DNA of 64,000 nt from Helicobacter sp. MIT 99-5507 (GCF_003364295.1 NZ_NXLO01000003.1:1-64000), one strand, 5' to 3'. Counted from the first letter of the stretch, positions 18,705 to 28,652 are shown. Program-made: numbers and translations. The notes: generated by a model from the sequence alone, not told the origin.

Positions 18705-20924
18705 TTAGTTAAATTTTAATTCTAAATTACCCAGAATCTCACATTTTGCATTGCTACTTATTTCACTATGACCTATTACTTTTATAGCTAGTGCATTATT
18801 TTCCATTTCTTTTGATAGAGATCTTCTAAGTGTAGTGCTTACAAGTAATATTGGCACACTATGCAAACTTTGAGCTTTAGTAATAGCTGCATCGATTGTA
18901 TTTCGTAAAACTTGTGTCTCACCTATACTTAAAACGAGTTTCTTTCCATAAGGTTGCATATCTTTTAATCTAGATAGTAAATAATCTTCGCTTTCTTGAG
19001 ACATTATAAATAATTTTACAATACCATCATCATCTTTTAGCATATTAGTAATCACTCTTGATAACGCACTTCTGACATAATCCATGATGATAGGCACACT
19101 ATTTTGAGCTCCAGGAGCTACCTCTACGATAGTCTCTAATATTGTAAGCATATCTTTTATAGGTATTTCATCGTGCAATAATTCTTTTAATACTTGATGA
19201 ATCACACCTAGTGGAATCTTCTCACTATCTGCAACAAGGCTAGGAAAATCATCTTTTAATCTATCTATTAGATTTTTTACATCTTGTCTTGTTAATATAT
19301 CTTCAGCATAGTATTTAATGATTTGTGAGATATGAACACTTATAATATGAGCACTATCTACAACCGTGTATCCTGCAATAGTGGCATCATCTTTGTCTTT
19401 TTTTTCAATCCAAAGTCCATCCATATTGAGTGCAGGATCTTTTGCCTTTATGCCTTCTATTTCTGTTATATCCATACCTGTTGAATTAATAGCTAGAAAT
19501 TTATCTGGCATGACCTCACCCTGCCCTACACTAATGCCTTTTAGCAGAATCTCATAGCCATTTGGTGAAAAATCATAACTTGGATTTGCTTTGATTCTAA
19601 TGTGTGGCACGATAAATCCATACATTTGGGCGATATTTTCTCTAACACCGCGTATTCTTTCAATTAGTGGGCTATCTGGATGTTCTGCTAATTTTGTAAG
19701 CCCGTAGCCAAGAGATAATTGCAAAACATTTATCTTTAGTTTATCATTTAGGCTTGCTTGCTCTTTTAGTCTTATTTGTTCTTCTAATTCTCTTATACTC
19801 TTTGCACTTCGTGGCTCTTTTGCTATTTCTTTTGGCATTTGTTTTACTTGAGGTTTAGATTCTATATCTATTTTTTTAAATAGCCATTTTTTGATATTTG
19901 AAAATACATTATCCTTATCTTGTGAGCTAAGCAAATAACTCATTATAAGAAAAATAAATCCAACAAATCCAAGCGAAAGAGCAGGAAGTCCTGGAATAAA
20001 AGCAAAAAATACTAATATTCCGCCAACAATTAATAGAATCTTGCTGTTTCCTAAAAGCTGATTTACTACACCAGAAGCAAAATCTTTTTCCTCGCTTTTT
20101 GTAGCCCGAGTGATTACTATACCTGTGGCAGTAGATACTATCAATGCTGGAATCTGAGTGACTAAACCATCTCCAATTGTAAGTATAGTAAATGTGCTTG
20201 CACTATCACTTATAGGCATGCCATGACCAAAAGTTCCTATCAAAAAACCGCCTATAATATTTACAAAAGTGATTATTATCCCTGCGATTGCATCACCTTT
20301 TACAAACTTTGATGCACCATCCATTGAACCATAAAAATCAGCTTCTTGAACTAGAATCTCTCTTCTTTTTTGTGCTTCTTCTTTATCTATCAAACCAGAA
20401 TTCAAATCTGCATCTATTGCCATTTGCTTACCAGGCATTGCTTCCAATGTAAATCTAGCTTGCACTTCTGCAACCCTTGTAGAACCACTTGTAATAACTA
20501 TATAATTTACAATCACAAGAATAGAAAATACAATAATACCAATTACATAATTGCCACTAACTACAAAATGTCCAAAAGCACTTACAATCTCGCTTACATT
20601 CTCAACACCCAAATGCCCATTGCTAAGTATCATTCTAGTAGTAGCTACATTTAAAGCAAGTCTAAATAATGTAATCATAAGTAGCAATGTAGGAAATGCC
20701 GAAAAATCTGTAGGTTTAGAGATATATAATCCTATCAAAATAATTAATACTGATAATGCTATAGAAATCGTCAAAAACAAATCAAGTAAATAGTTAGGCA
20801 ATGGGATGATAATAATTGCCAAAATTGACATAATAAAAAATACTACAATCAAATCTTTAGAAGCAAAAAAACTCTTAAAAATAGGACTAATCGTATTTAT
20901 CAACTGCCCTCTACTTTTTGCCAC
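18705..20924 (-). CDS. flhA: flagellar export apparatus protein FlhA
   Basis: Central membrane component of the flagellar type III export gate. The N-terminal third has about eight membrane segments. The FHIPEP-region sequence TRVAEVQARFTLEAMPGKQM and AIDADLNSGLI is present. The cytoplasmic domain from about residue 370 carries the IRELEEQIRLKEQ linker and the export-substrate and chaperone-docking subdomains. At 739 residues it is full length. In Helicobacter, FlhA also feeds the RpoN-dependent flagellar gene cascade. It is divergent from rpsO. Confidence 0.96.
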   Translation of the reverse strand: MAKSRGQLINTISPIFKSFFASKDLIVVFFIMSILAIIIIPLPNYLLDLFLTISIALSVLIILIGLYISKPTDFSAFPTLLLMITLFRLALNVATTRMILSNGHLGVENVSEIVSAFGHFVVSGNYVIGIIVFSILVIVNYIVITSGSTRVAEVQARFTLEAMPGKQMAIDADLNSGLIDKEEAQKRREILVQEADFYGSMDGASKFVKGDAIAGIIITFVNIIGGFLIGTFGHGMPISDSASTFTILTIGDGLVTQIPALIVSTATGIVITRATKSEEKDFASGVVNQLLGNSKILLIVGGILVFFAFIPGLPALSLGFVGFIFLIMSYLLSSQDKDNVFSNIKKWLFKKIDIESKPQVKQMPKEIAKEPRSAKSIRELEEQIRLKEQASLNDKLKINVLQLSLGYGLTKLAEHPDSPLIERIRGVRENIAQMYGFIVPHIRIKANPSYDFSPNGYEILLKGISVGQGEVMPDKFLAINSTGMDITEIEGIKAKDPALNMDGLWIEKKDKDDATIAGYTVVDSAHIISVHISQIIKYYAEDILTRQDVKNLIDRLKDDFPSLVADSEKIPLGVIHQVLKELLHDEIPIKDMLTILETIVEVAPGAQNSVPIIMDYVRSALSRVITNMLKDDDGIVKLFIMSQESEDYLLSRLKDMQPYGKKLVLSIGETQVLRNTIDAAITKAQSLHSVPILLVSTTLRRSLSKEMENNALAIKVIGHSEISSNAKCEILGNLELKFN

Positions 20925-21005
20925 GCTATAAACCCCGTTTATTTTAAAATTAAGAGTTGAGATTTTAACAGCTTTGAATTAAATCTTTGCTTTTTTAAAT
21001 CATTT

Positions 21006-21011
21006 TATAGT
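21006..21011 (+). promoter_or_regulatory. candidate -10 box for rpsO
   Basis: TATAGT lies 49 bases before the rpsO ATG, between divergent flhA and rpsO, with T-rich DNA upstream as in Campylobacterota sigma-70 promoters. A strong AGGAGAAGG ribosome site is at 21042-21050. Confidence 0.4.
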
Positions 21012-21054
21012 AGAATTTCAACTTTAAAATTTATACCAATCAGGAGAAGGTCAA

Positions 21055-21327
21055 ATGGCTTTAGATTCGGCGAAAAAACAAGAAATCATCTCTAAATTTT
21101 CAAGAGGAGAAAAAGACACAGGTTCAAGCGAGATTCAAATAGCTTTACTTACACAAAGAATCTCAAATCTAACAGAACATTTAAAAATGAATAAAAAAGA
21201 TCATTCAAGTAGATTAGGAATGCTAAAATTAGTAGGACAAAGAAGAAGCTTACTAAAATACCTAAAAAGAACTAAATACGATAGATATACAAAACTCATA
21301 AAAGAACTAAATCTAAAAGATAAATAA
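21055..21327 (+). CDS. rpsO: 30S ribosomal protein S15
   Basis: Binds the central domain of 16S rRNA and helps 30S assembly. The 90-residue sequence shows the canonical [16 protein letters not shown] and [22 protein letters not shown] segments. AGGAG sits eight bases before the ATG. It is single, divergent from flhA, as in H. pylori. Confidence 0.97.
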   Translation: MALDSAKKQEIISKFSRGEKDTGSSEIQIALLTQRISNLTEHLKMNKKDHSSRLGMLKLVGQRRSLLKYLKRTKYDRYTKLIKELNLKDK

Positions 21328-21338
21328 ATGGTAATTAG

Positions 21339-21370
21339 CTCAAATATTAAGTTTATAATTTATATTTGAG
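21339..21370 (+). terminator. candidate rpsO terminator hairpin
   Basis: Nine-base perfect inverted repeat CTCAAATAT / ATATTTGAG with a 14-base loop, 12 bases after the rpsO stop, followed by TGGTGTTTTT. It is AT-rich, so the stem is weak. Confidence 0.45.
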
Positions 21371-21466
21371 TGGTGTTTTTATAGCTTAGCTTATTTTTTT
21401 GGATTGTAGCATAGATTTAGATCCAATTTTAGATTCTATTGCTATAGATCTAAATTATACTTTTGC

Positions 21467-21503
21467 AATTTTAGAATTTACTTTTTTTATAAATTCTAAA
21501 ATT
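21467..21503. repeat. 14-bp perfect inverted repeat between rpsO and amt
   Basis: AATTTTAGAATTTA and its exact reverse complement flank a nine-base T-rich loop in the 240-base convergent gap. It could end transcription from either side, but no T run follows on either strand. Apart from this hairpin and the rpsO one, I see nothing in the gap. Confidence 0.5.
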
Positions 21504-21566
21504 TATTTCAAAAAATCTTATAAACTACAATTTCACAAATAACAGAATCTACATTTGAATATAAAC

Positions 21567-22796
21567 TTATTGATAAGCTTTTTCACCATGTAATATATCA
21601 AGCCCTTCTTCTTCTATACTTTCATTTACTCTTAAATCTGTAAAAAATGAAATGACTTTAAAAATTACAAAACTAACAATTGCTGATAAGAAAATACAAA
21701 TAACAATAGAGAAAATCTGTTCTAATAGCAAATGCCAACTTCCACTTATAAATAAACCTTCACCTAATGTGCCTTCACCTGTTGCAGCCATATTTACCTT
21801 AGCATTTGCAAATAATCCTACAGCCAATCCTCCCCAGATTCCACCAATACCATGCAGTGAAAACGCATCCAATGTGTCATCAAATTTAAGTTTGTATTTG
21901 ATAAAACTAAGCCCTGCAAAACATACAATAGCACCTATTGCACCGATAATCATAGCATGCAAAACGCTTACATAAGCACAAGTTGGTGTGATACTAACAA
22001 GTCCTGCTACAAGTCCGCTCAAGCTTCCTAAAATCGATGGTTTTTTATGTTTTATCCATTCTGCCATAACCCATACCAAATATCCACTTGATGCTGATAA
22101 TATAGTATTTACAAAAGCTGTCACCGCTATATCATCAACCTGCCCTGCACTACCTGTATTAAATCCAAGCCATCCAATTAAAAGCAAAGTTGCACCCAAA
22201 AATGTATAAGGTATAGAGTGTGCAATTGTTTCATGTGTTTTTTCAACTTTTCTTGCTCCAACCATCAAAACACCCACAAGCCCAGCTACACCAGAACTTA
22301 TATGAACTACTCCGCCACCTGCAAAATCTAGCCCTCCACGAACTAACAAAAAGCCATCTTTATGCCAAATCATATGCGCTAAAATATCATATACAAAAGT
22401 GCTCCAAAATATAAGAAATACTACTAGAACACCAAGTTTTATACGACCTACAAGTGAGCCTGTAATGATAGCAGAGGCAATGAGGGCAAACATCATTTGG
22501 AAAAGCACAAATAAGATATTTGGCACACCTGCATCATTGTAACCACTAATACCATTTAGTGCAAAATTTGATAAATCACCTACGATACCATTAGTGCTAT
22601 TGTTTGAAAATGAAAGAGAAAAACCAATAATTACCCACTGAATACTAATAACACCAAATACAATAAAACAATTCATGATTGTATTTAGAGTATTTTTGCT
22701 ACGAACCATACCTGAATAAAACATCGCCAAAGCAGGTGTCATAAGCAAAACAAGCAAAGTGCAAAGCATAATAAACATAGTATTTATAGAATCCAT
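21567..22796 (-). CDS. amt: ammonium transporter
   Basis: AmtB/Mep/Rh-family channel taking up ammonium. The 409 residues make about 11 membrane segments. MLCTLLVLLMTPALAMFYSGMVRSKN is the usual first part of a pore that keeps the two histidines (in DILAHMIWHKDGF and DAFSLHGIGGIWGG). The latter motif and the TCAYVSVLHAMIIGAIGA segment are family hallmarks. No glnK (PII) gene is adjacent, unlike in many bacteria. It appears monocistronic, convergent with rpsO. Confidence 0.93.
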   Translation of the reverse strand: MDSINTMFIMLCTLLVLLMTPALAMFYSGMVRSKNTLNTIMNCFIVFGVISIQWVIIGFSLSFSNNSTNGIVGDLSNFALNGISGYNDAGVPNILFVLFQMMFALIASAIITGSLVGRIKLGVLVVFLIFWSTFVYDILAHMIWHKDGFLLVRGGLDFAGGGVVHISSGVAGLVGVLMVGARKVEKTHETIAHSIPYTFLGATLLLIGWLGFNTGSAGQVDDIAVTAFVNTILSASSGYLVWVMAEWIKHKKPSILGSLSGLVAGLVSITPTCAYVSVLHAMIIGAIGAIVCFAGLSFIKYKLKFDDTLDAFSLHGIGGIWGGLAVGLFANAKVNMAATGEGTLGEGLFISGSWHLLLEQIFSIVICIFLSAIVSFVIFKVISFFTDLRVNESIEEEGLDILHGEKAYQ

Positions 22797-22926
22797 TATG
22801 TATCCTTTTGTAAAAAATAGCGGAATCTTATTTGGTTTTAGCTTAATATAATATTTAAAATAGTAATAGATGTGAATTTTAAAAAAAGAGAGTAATAATC
22901 TTAAAAGATACCTAAATACGTATTAA

Positions 22927-23003
22927 TGGTGTCAAGAGGGAGACTTGAACTCCCGACCTCCGGCTTATGAGACCAGCGCTCTAACCAGCTGAGCTACCTT
23001 GAC
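22927..23003 (-). tRNA. tRNA-Met (CAU), CCA encoded
   Basis: On the minus strand a complete cloverleaf can be folded: acceptor GTCAAGG / TCTTGAC, D-arm GCTC/GAGC, anticodon loop CTCATAA giving CAU, T-arm GGGAG TTCAAGT CTCCC, and encoded CCA. It lacks initiator features (three G-C pairs below the anticodon; the 1-72 position is paired). Elongator Met is most likely; an Ile2 tRNA with lysidine-modified CAU cannot be excluded by eye. Confidence 0.88.
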
Positions 23004-23049
23004 TTAAAAAATAATAAAGGCGTAATTCTACTTTAAGAAGCATTAAAAG

Positions 23050-24153
23050 TCAATTAGATTCTAATACCTTTAGCACACTATCTGCTACAAATTCTACATC
23101 TTGTATAGTCATTTTTTGATGACAAGGAATGCTTATTTCACTTTTATAAAAATTCTCTACACCTTCTATTGTATGATGAGATTTTTTATAAAGATTATAT
23201 TGATAAATAGGCTTATAATGAACTTGCACGCCAATACCTAAATCAAGCATTGCCTGAAATATCTCTTCTTTAGCACACCAAAGATTCTGATTTAATAAAA
23301 TAGGATATAAATGATAAGTAGATTTAATATAGTCTTTTATCTTTAATGTGGAGAAATAAGGATTATTAGAGAATCTTTTTTCATAAAATGTAGCTATTTT
23401 TTTTCTTTTTTCAATAAAACTATCTACTTTTTTTAACTGCGAAATCCCCAAAGCACAAGCTACATCACTTAATCTAAAGTTATATCCAATAAAATCCAAC
23501 TCACTATTCCAAAGTCTCATCTTTTTTATGCCATGCGAGCGAAGTAATCTTGCTTTATCATAAAAATCTTTATTATTTGTAGCAATAGCACCACCTTCAA
23601 TAGTAGTAATTGATTTTAATGCATGGAAGCTAAAGATTGTCATATCTGCAAAGTTTCCAATCTTTACATTCTTATATTCACCACCAAATGAGTGAGAGCT
23701 GTCTGAAATAAAATATAAATTATTTTGCTTACAAACTTGTAAAATCTCATCTACTTCTACACTATTTCCAGCAAAATCAACACTTACAAGGGCTTTTATA
23801 TTATCATTGTTATTTAATATTTTTTTTATAGATTCTACGCTTATATTGCCACAACTATCACAATCACAAAATATAGGTGTGATATCATTTTCAAGCATCA
23901 TATTTGCAGTAGCACAAAATGTAAGCGGAGTGGTAATTGCACTAAATCCACTAAGTAGCAGAATCTTATAAGATATATTTAGTGCTGATGTAGCAGAATT
24001 AAAAACTACTACATACTTTACACCTAAATATTTTGCAAGCTCTATTTCAAATAGTTCTACAATCTCACCTTGCGTGATACAATCACCCTTTAGTGCTGAT
24101 ATTACAGCAGATATATCATCATCATCTATATATTGAGTACTATAAGGTATCAT
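23050..24153 (-). CDS. pseC: UDP-4-amino-4,6-dideoxy-N-acetyl-beta-L-altrosamine transaminase
   Basis: PLP aminotransferase of the pseudaminic acid pathway, whose sugar decorates flagellin in Helicobacter and Campylobacter. The 367 residues show FNSATSALN (PLP phosphate site), SDSSHSFGGEY with D151, and the Schiff-base lysine K180 in FSFHALKSITT, then EGGAIATN and RLSDVACALGISQL. Overall resemblance to H. pylori PseC is strong, including the C-terminal VHYKPIYQYNLY. It overlaps the upstream unknown gene by four bases. Confidence 0.9.
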   Translation of the reverse strand: MIPYSTQYIDDDDISAVISALKGDCITQGEIVELFEIELAKYLGVKYVVVFNSATSALNISYKILLLSGFSAITTPLTFCATANMMLENDITPIFCDCDSCGNISVESIKKILNNNDNIKALVSVDFAGNSVEVDEILQVCKQNNLYFISDSSHSFGGEYKNVKIGNFADMTIFSFHALKSITTIEGGAIATNNKDFYDKARLLRSHGIKKMRLWNSELDFIGYNFRLSDVACALGISQLKKVDSFIEKRKKIATFYEKRFSNNPYFSTLKIKDYIKSTYHLYPILLNQNLWCAKEEIFQAMLDLGIGVQVHYKPIYQYNLYKKSHHTIEGVENFYKSEISIPCHQKMTIQDVEFVADSVLKVLESN

Positions 24154-24719
24154 AATAATAATGTATCTATTTTTGAAGCAAGTGAAGCTACATTGTGGGA
24201 CTTAGCAAATAGAAGCGGATTGGATAGTAAAAAATCTTTATCTAAATTATTGTCTTCTATTTTTATAGAATCTTGCATAGATTCTTCTTTTAGCTTTTTT
24301 ATAGAATCTTCAATAAATTTACTCTCTATTTTTAAAGATTTTTTAAAAATTGCTATATCTCTATTATCATCTGGAATGGTATCTAAGATTCTATTTGCAT
24401 CAAAGATTGTATTACCATGAGAATCTTTTATAATTTGACTTTGTGTAAAGATTTGTCTATTAAAAAGTTTTGCATCAAATAGCTTTGTTTTTATCTCTGT
24501 TATAGAATCAATATCTAATATATCTTTTATAGTTTTATATGCTATTTGCAAGATTCCAATCTTATTATTTAAATCCCTAGTTGTTATTGTTGAATAACCA
24601 TTATTAATATTTCTATTATTAAAATTTATCTTTTTCTTTGGAGTGCTACTTGCAGTATCTGTTATCTTTCTTGAATCTATTGTCGCTAGATTTGTAGTAT
24701 TTTTAGAATCTACTCTCAT
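24150..24719 (-). CDS. hypothetical protein upstream of pseC
   Basis: A 189-residue protein that I cannot assign. It has a polar, asparagine- and threonine-rich, probably disordered first 55 residues. The rest is largely helical (NKIGILQIAYKTIKDILD, FIEDSIKKLKEESMQ), with no signal peptide or membrane segment. Its stop overlaps the pseC start (ATGA), and it lies in the same relative place as an unassigned gene between pseC and accC in H. pylori. A link to flagella or their glycosylation is inference from location only. Confidence 0.6.
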   Translation of the reverse strand: MRVDSKNTTNLATIDSRKITDTASSTPKKKINFNNRNINNGYSTITTRDLNNKIGILQIAYKTIKDILDIDSITEIKTKLFDAKLFNRQIFTQSQIIKDSHGNTIFDANRILDTIPDDNRDIAIFKKSLKIESKFIEDSIKKLKEESMQDSIKIEDNNLDKDFLLSNPLLFAKSHNVASLASKIDTLLL

Positions 24720-24749
24720 AAAATGCCTTAGTAAATAAGATTTACTAAT

Positions 24750-26111
24750 TTACAGCATTTTTTGTTCCAAATATTTAGTATGGATTCTTGATTTTTGAAA
24801 ATCCTCATTATCCATCATATTTATATGAAATGGAATTGTAGTTTTGATACCTTCAACTTTAAATTCTTTTAACGCTCTTTTCATTCTAGCAATAGCTTGT
24901 GGTCTATCTCTAGCCCAAACAATAAGCTTACCAATCATAGAATCATAAAATATAGGCACACTATATCCAGCATATACATGAGTATCTAATCTCACATTAC
25001 CACCACCAGGTGGTATCCAAGTAGTAATTTTTCCTGGACATGGATAGAATTTTTCTGGATCTTCTGCTGTGATTCTGCATTCTATTGCATGCCCACTAAA
25101 ATTAATAGAATCTTGGCTTGGAAGTTCTTCTCCTTCTGATATTCTTATCATAAGTTCTATCAAATCAAGGCTACTTACCATCTCGCTAACGGTATGTTCT
25201 ACTTGAAGTCTTGTATTCATTTCCATAAAATAAAAATCTGTTTTATTTTCATCAAGTAAAAACTCAAAAGTGCCTGCACCTTCGTATTTGATATATTTTG
25301 CAGCTTTAGTGGCAGTATGTAATAAATTTTCTCTTACTTTTTTATTTAATACTACTGCCGGAGATTCTTCTATTAGCTTTTGCTGTCTTCTTTGTAATGA
25401 GCAATCTCTCTCTCCAATATGCAATACATTTCCATGTTTATCAGCAACAACTTGAACTTCAATGTGCTTTGGATTTTTAATAAATTTTTCTATATAAATA
25501 GAACCATCACCAAATGCACTAACTGCTTCAGATTCAGCTGCAAGAAATAAATTTTTAAAACTTTCTTTATTTTCTACTATTCTCATACCTCTACCGCCAC
25601 CACCTGCAGCTGCTTTTATAATGACAGGATATCCTATATTATCTGCTATATCTTGAGCTTCTTTAAGATCCCTAACTACACCCTTGCTACCTTCAATAAC
25701 TGGAATCCCCGCTTCCCTCATAACATCTTTTGCTTTACTTTTATCACTCATCAAAGCCATTACATCATGGCTTGGTCCAATAAAAACAATGCCATGATTC
25801 TCACAAATTTCAACAAAATTTTGATTTTCACTCAAAAATCCATATCCTGGAAAAATAGCATCTACTTTAAAAAGATCTACAACAGTAACAATAGCTGGAA
25901 TATTTAAATAGCTATCACTTGATTTTGGACCACCTATGCAAATCTTAATATCAGCAACATCTAGATAATGCACATCTTTATCAGCAGTAGAATAAATCAC
26001 AACTGCTTCTTTGCCCATATCTTGTATAGTTCTAATCGCTCTTAATGCGATCTCTCCACGATTTGCAATTAAGATTCTCTTAATTTCTTTCTTTTGTATT
26101 TTTTTATTCAT
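24750..26111 (-). CDS. accC: acetyl-CoA carboxylase biotin carboxylase subunit
   Basis: ATP-dependent carboxylation of biotin on AccB, the first committed step of fatty acid synthesis. The ATP-grasp enzyme of 453 residues shows RILIANRGEIALR, GYGFLSEN, the glycine-rich AAAGGGGRGMR, GERDCSLQRRQQKLIEE and FMEMNTRLQVEHTVSE. It follows accB by one base; the pair is a standard operon. Confidence 0.96.
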   Translation of the reverse strand: MNKKIQKKEIKRILIANRGEIALRAIRTIQDMGKEAVVIYSTADKDVHYLDVADIKICIGGPKSSDSYLNIPAIVTVVDLFKVDAIFPGYGFLSENQNFVEICENHGIVFIGPSHDVMALMSDKSKAKDVMREAGIPVIEGSKGVVRDLKEAQDIADNIGYPVIIKAAAGGGGRGMRIVENKESFKNLFLAAESEAVSAFGDGSIYIEKFIKNPKHIEVQVVADKHGNVLHIGERDCSLQRRQQKLIEESPAVVLNKKVRENLLHTATKAAKYIKYEGAGTFEFLLDENKTDFYFMEMNTRLQVEHTVSEMVSSLDLIELMIRISEGEELPSQDSINFSGHAIECRITAEDPEKFYPCPGKITTWIPPGGGNVRLDTHVYAGYSVPIFYDSMIGKLIVWARDRPQAIARMKRALKEFKVEGIKTTIPFHINMMDNEDFQKSRIHTKYLEQKML

Positions 26112-26588
26112 TTATATCTTCTCGATTACAAATAATTCACTACTAAATTCTACACTTTGAGCATCAGATGGGATAATATCAATTATCTTGCAATCAAATT
26201 CTGCTTCAATCTCATTCATTATTTTCATAGCTTCAATAATTGCTATTGTTTGACCTTTTTTTACTTTATCACCAACATTTACATATGGAGCAGAATCTGG
26301 CGATGGAGCACGATAAAAAGTGCCAACCATTGGAGAAGTTATCACTTCTGTATTTACACTTGTTTTATTTGGCACTTGAGTAGCTTGCGGTATAGATAAA
26401 GTATCTGCAGATTCTACTTGAGTATTTGATACAGGAACTTGTGAAACAGGATTTACATTTTGTAATTTTGGGAGTTTTGCACCACTTTTTTCAAGCGATA
26501 TTTCAAAATTTTCATTTATTATCTTTAATTTTACAGAACTAGAATTATCAAACATTTCAAGTAATTTTCTTATTTCTTGCATATTCAT
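26112..26588 (-). CDS. accB: acetyl-CoA carboxylase biotin carboxyl carrier protein
   Basis: Carries covalently bound biotin between AccC and carboxyltransferase. The C-terminal biotinyl domain has MVGTFYRAPSPDSAPYV and the biotin site EAMKIMNEIEA. A proline/threonine/valine-rich linker (about residues 45-80) joins it to the N-terminal helix. ATG 26588 is preferred because AAGG lies seven bases upstream; the TTG at 26594 is too close to that site. About 158 residues. Confidence 0.95.
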   Translation of the reverse strand: MNMQEIRKLLEMFDNSSSVKLKIINENFEISLEKSGAKLPKLQNVNPVSQVPVSNTQVESADTLSIPQATQVPNKTSVNTEVITSPMVGTFYRAPSPDSAPYVNVGDKVKKGQTIAIIEAMKIMNEIEAEFDCKIIDIIPSDAQSVEFSSELFVIEKI

Positions 26589-26651
26589 TTTCAAGCCTTT
26601 ATATAAACTTTATTTTATTTAACAAAGATAGAAATCAATTAATCAATTTTG

Positions 26652-26657
26652 TATAAT
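26652..26657 (+). promoter_or_regulatory. candidate -10 box for dcd
   Basis: A perfect TATAAT lies 30 bases before the dcd ATG in the divergent accB-dcd gap. No clear -35 is seen, as is common in Helicobacter. Confidence 0.55.
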
Positions 26658-26687
26658 AGCATAAAATTAATGAAAGGCTTATTTTAG

Positions 26688-27245
26688 ATGGGTTTAAAAT
26701 CTGATAACTGGATAAGGAAAATGTCTCTAGAATGTGAGATGATTACACCATTTGCTGAAAATCAACTAAGAAAAGGAGTAATTAGTTATGGTGTAAGCAG
26801 CTATGGATATGATATTAGAGTAGCTAATGAATATCAAATATTTACAAATATCAACTCAACAATTGTAGATCCAAAAGATTTCAATGCAAATAATGTAGTG
26901 CATTATACAGGCGATATTTGTATAGTCCCGCCAAATTCATTTGCTCTTGCTAGAACAATAGAATATTTTAAGATTCCAAGAAATGTATTAGCAATATGTC
27001 TTGGGAAAAGCACATATGCAAGATGTGGAATAATAGTAAATGTAACACCATTTGAACCAGAATTTGAAGGCAATATAACTATTGAAATATCAAATACAAC
27101 TCCACTCCCTGCAAAAATATATTCAAATGAAGGAATTGCACAAGTATTATTTCTAGAAGGCGATGAAGCATGTAATACTAGCTATAAAGATAGAAATGGT
27201 AAATATCAAAAACAAACAGGTATAACATTGCCAAAAGTATTATAA
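26688..27245 (+). CDS. dcd: dCTP deaminase
   Basis: Deaminates dCTP to dUTP for dTMP synthesis. The 185-residue trimer-fold protein has [13 protein letters not shown], the catalytic-loop [25 protein letters not shown] with the conserved glutamate, and a C-terminal [10 protein letters not shown] tail that closes over the nucleotide. It is divergent from accB; dcd next to accB is also the H. pylori order. Confidence 0.94.
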   Translation: MGLKSDNWIRKMSLECEMITPFAENQLRKGVISYGVSSYGYDIRVANEYQIFTNINSTIVDPKDFNANNVVHYTGDICIVPPNSFALARTIEYFKIPRNVLAICLGKSTYARCGIIVNVTPFEPEFEGNITIEISNTTPLPAKIYSNEGIAQVLFLEGDEACNTSYKDRNGKYQKQTGITLPKVL

Positions 27246-27255
27246 GGATTATTTT

Positions 27256-27284
27256 AGATTCTAGAATCTATAGTTAGATTCTAG
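27256..27284. terminator. convergent-gene hairpin built from three AGAATCT/AGATTCT copies
   Basis: CTAGAATCTA (27261-27270) and TAGATTCTAG (27275-27284) form a perfect 10-bp stem with loop TAGT. A further AGATTCT at 27256-27262 overlaps the left arm by two bases and makes an alternative back-to-back pair. It is located in the 46-base gap between convergent dcd and rplQ. No T run follows, so terminator function is likely from position but unproven. Confidence 0.6.
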
Positions 27285-27291
27285 ATGAAGA

Positions 27292-27645
27292 TTATTTTAC
27301 AAATTCAATTATAGCCATAGGAGCAGCATCACCTCTTCTAAGTGCAGTCCTATGAATAGAAGTATAGCCACCATTTCTTTGTGTATATCTAGGTGCAATC
27401 TCTAAAATGAGTTTTTTTGTAGCTATTTTATCTTGCAACTTAGCAAATACTTGTCTATGTGCATTACTATCACCAGCTTTTGCTTGAGTTATCAGCTTTT
27501 CAATAAAAGATTGTAATTCTTTAGATTTAAATAATCCTGTCTCAATCTTTTCATATTTTATTAATGCAATAGAAAGATTTTTTAATAATGCTTTCCTATG
27601 AGATGATGTTCTTCCAAGCTTTCTATAATCATTACCATGTCTCAT
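27292..27645 (-). CDS. rplQ: 50S ribosomal protein L17
   Basis: Last gene of the long ribosomal operon. The 117-residue protein begins [21 protein letters not shown], the invariant L17 start, and ends [15 protein letters not shown]17 sits near the peptide exit tunnel. Its ATG overlaps the rpoA stop by four bases. Confidence 0.97.
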   Translation of the reverse strand: MRHGNDYRKLGRTSSHRKALLKNLSIALIKYEKIETGLFKSKELQSFIEKLITQAKAGDSNAHRQVFAKLQDKIATKKLILEIAPRYTQRNGGYTSIHRTALRRGDAAPMAIIEFVK

Positions 27646-28652
27646 ACAATATCCTTATTTTGTTTATCAAATTTTTTTAAAAGAAGATCTCTAATATTAT
27701 TTGGCAATTTAGCACCAACTTGATAACCTATTTCTTTGAGTTTATTAGTGATTTCATCATAAGATCTCTTACCTAGATTCTTAATATTTTTTAGCTCACT
27801 TTCTTCCATCAAAACTAATTCACCAATATATTTTAGTCCTATCTTATCAAAGCAATTTGAGCATCTAGCACTAAGATTTAGACTATCTATTTTTTGGAAT
27901 AGTATTTTAGCTTCACTTGGTTCTTCTTCAACACCCTTAATAGAAGAATCCATTACATTTAATTCTTGACTAAATATACTCATTTGTTTATACATAACAG
28001 AAATAGCATATTTAAATGCCTCAATAGCAGTAATTCTACCATCGGTTTCTATATCAAATACAACTTTTTCAAATGTAGGATCATCTTTAACAAGAACATT
28101 TTCTATATCATATGTAATCTTTTTTACTGGAGTGAAATACGCATCAACCGGTATAAAAGAATCTAATATCATACCTCTTATATATTCACTAGCTACATAA
28201 CCTATGCCTTTATTTATAATAAGAGAAAAATTGATTTTAATATCATCATTTATGGTAGCGATATATACTTCTGGATTGATTACATCAACTTTATCAGTTT
28301 TCAAGTCACCACCAAGAATAACCTTTTCTCCAGTAAAAGAGTAGCTAACAACAAGACTTGTTTCATCTGGATCTTTTAGTTTAAATTGTAGTTTTCTTAA
28401 GTTTATGATAAATAAAGATACATCCTCTGTCATGCCTCTTATAGAATCAAATTCATGAGCAACGCCATCAATTTTTATCCCAACTACAGAATAACCTACA
28501 GAACTAGACATTAAAAGTCTTCTAATTGGGTGAGCCAAAGTTATTGCATATCCAGTTTCAAAAGGATATGCAGATATTTTTGCTCTATTTGGAGTAATTT
28601 GTTCTACATCTATATTTGTAGGAATAAAAGGAATTATTTTAATAGTTTTCAT
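27642..28652 (-). CDS. rpoA: RNA polymerase alpha subunit
   Basis: Scaffold for core enzyme assembly. The N-terminal dimerisation domain (about 1-235) has [19 protein letters not shown] and the [14 protein letters not shown] region. The C-terminal domain (from about 265) keeps the helix-hairpin elements [19 protein letters not shown] and [11 protein letters not shown] that bind UP elements and regulators. 336 residues, normal for the group. Confidence 0.97.
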   Translation of the reverse strand: MKTIKIIPFIPTNIDVEQITPNRAKISAYPFETGYAITLAHPIRRLLMSSSVGYSVVGIKIDGVAHEFDSIRGMTEDVSLFIINLRKLQFKLKDPDETSLVVSYSFTGEKVILGGDLKTDKVDVINPEVYIATINDDIKINFSLIINKGIGYVASEYIRGMILDSFIPVDAYFTPVKKITYDIENVLVKDDPTFEKVVFDIETDGRITAIEAFKYAISVMYKQMSIFSQELNVMDSSIKGVEEEPSEAKILFQKIDSLNLSARCSNCFDKIGLKYIGELVLMEESELKNIKNLGKRSYDEITNKLKEIGYQVGAKLPNNIRDLLLKKFDKQNKDIV

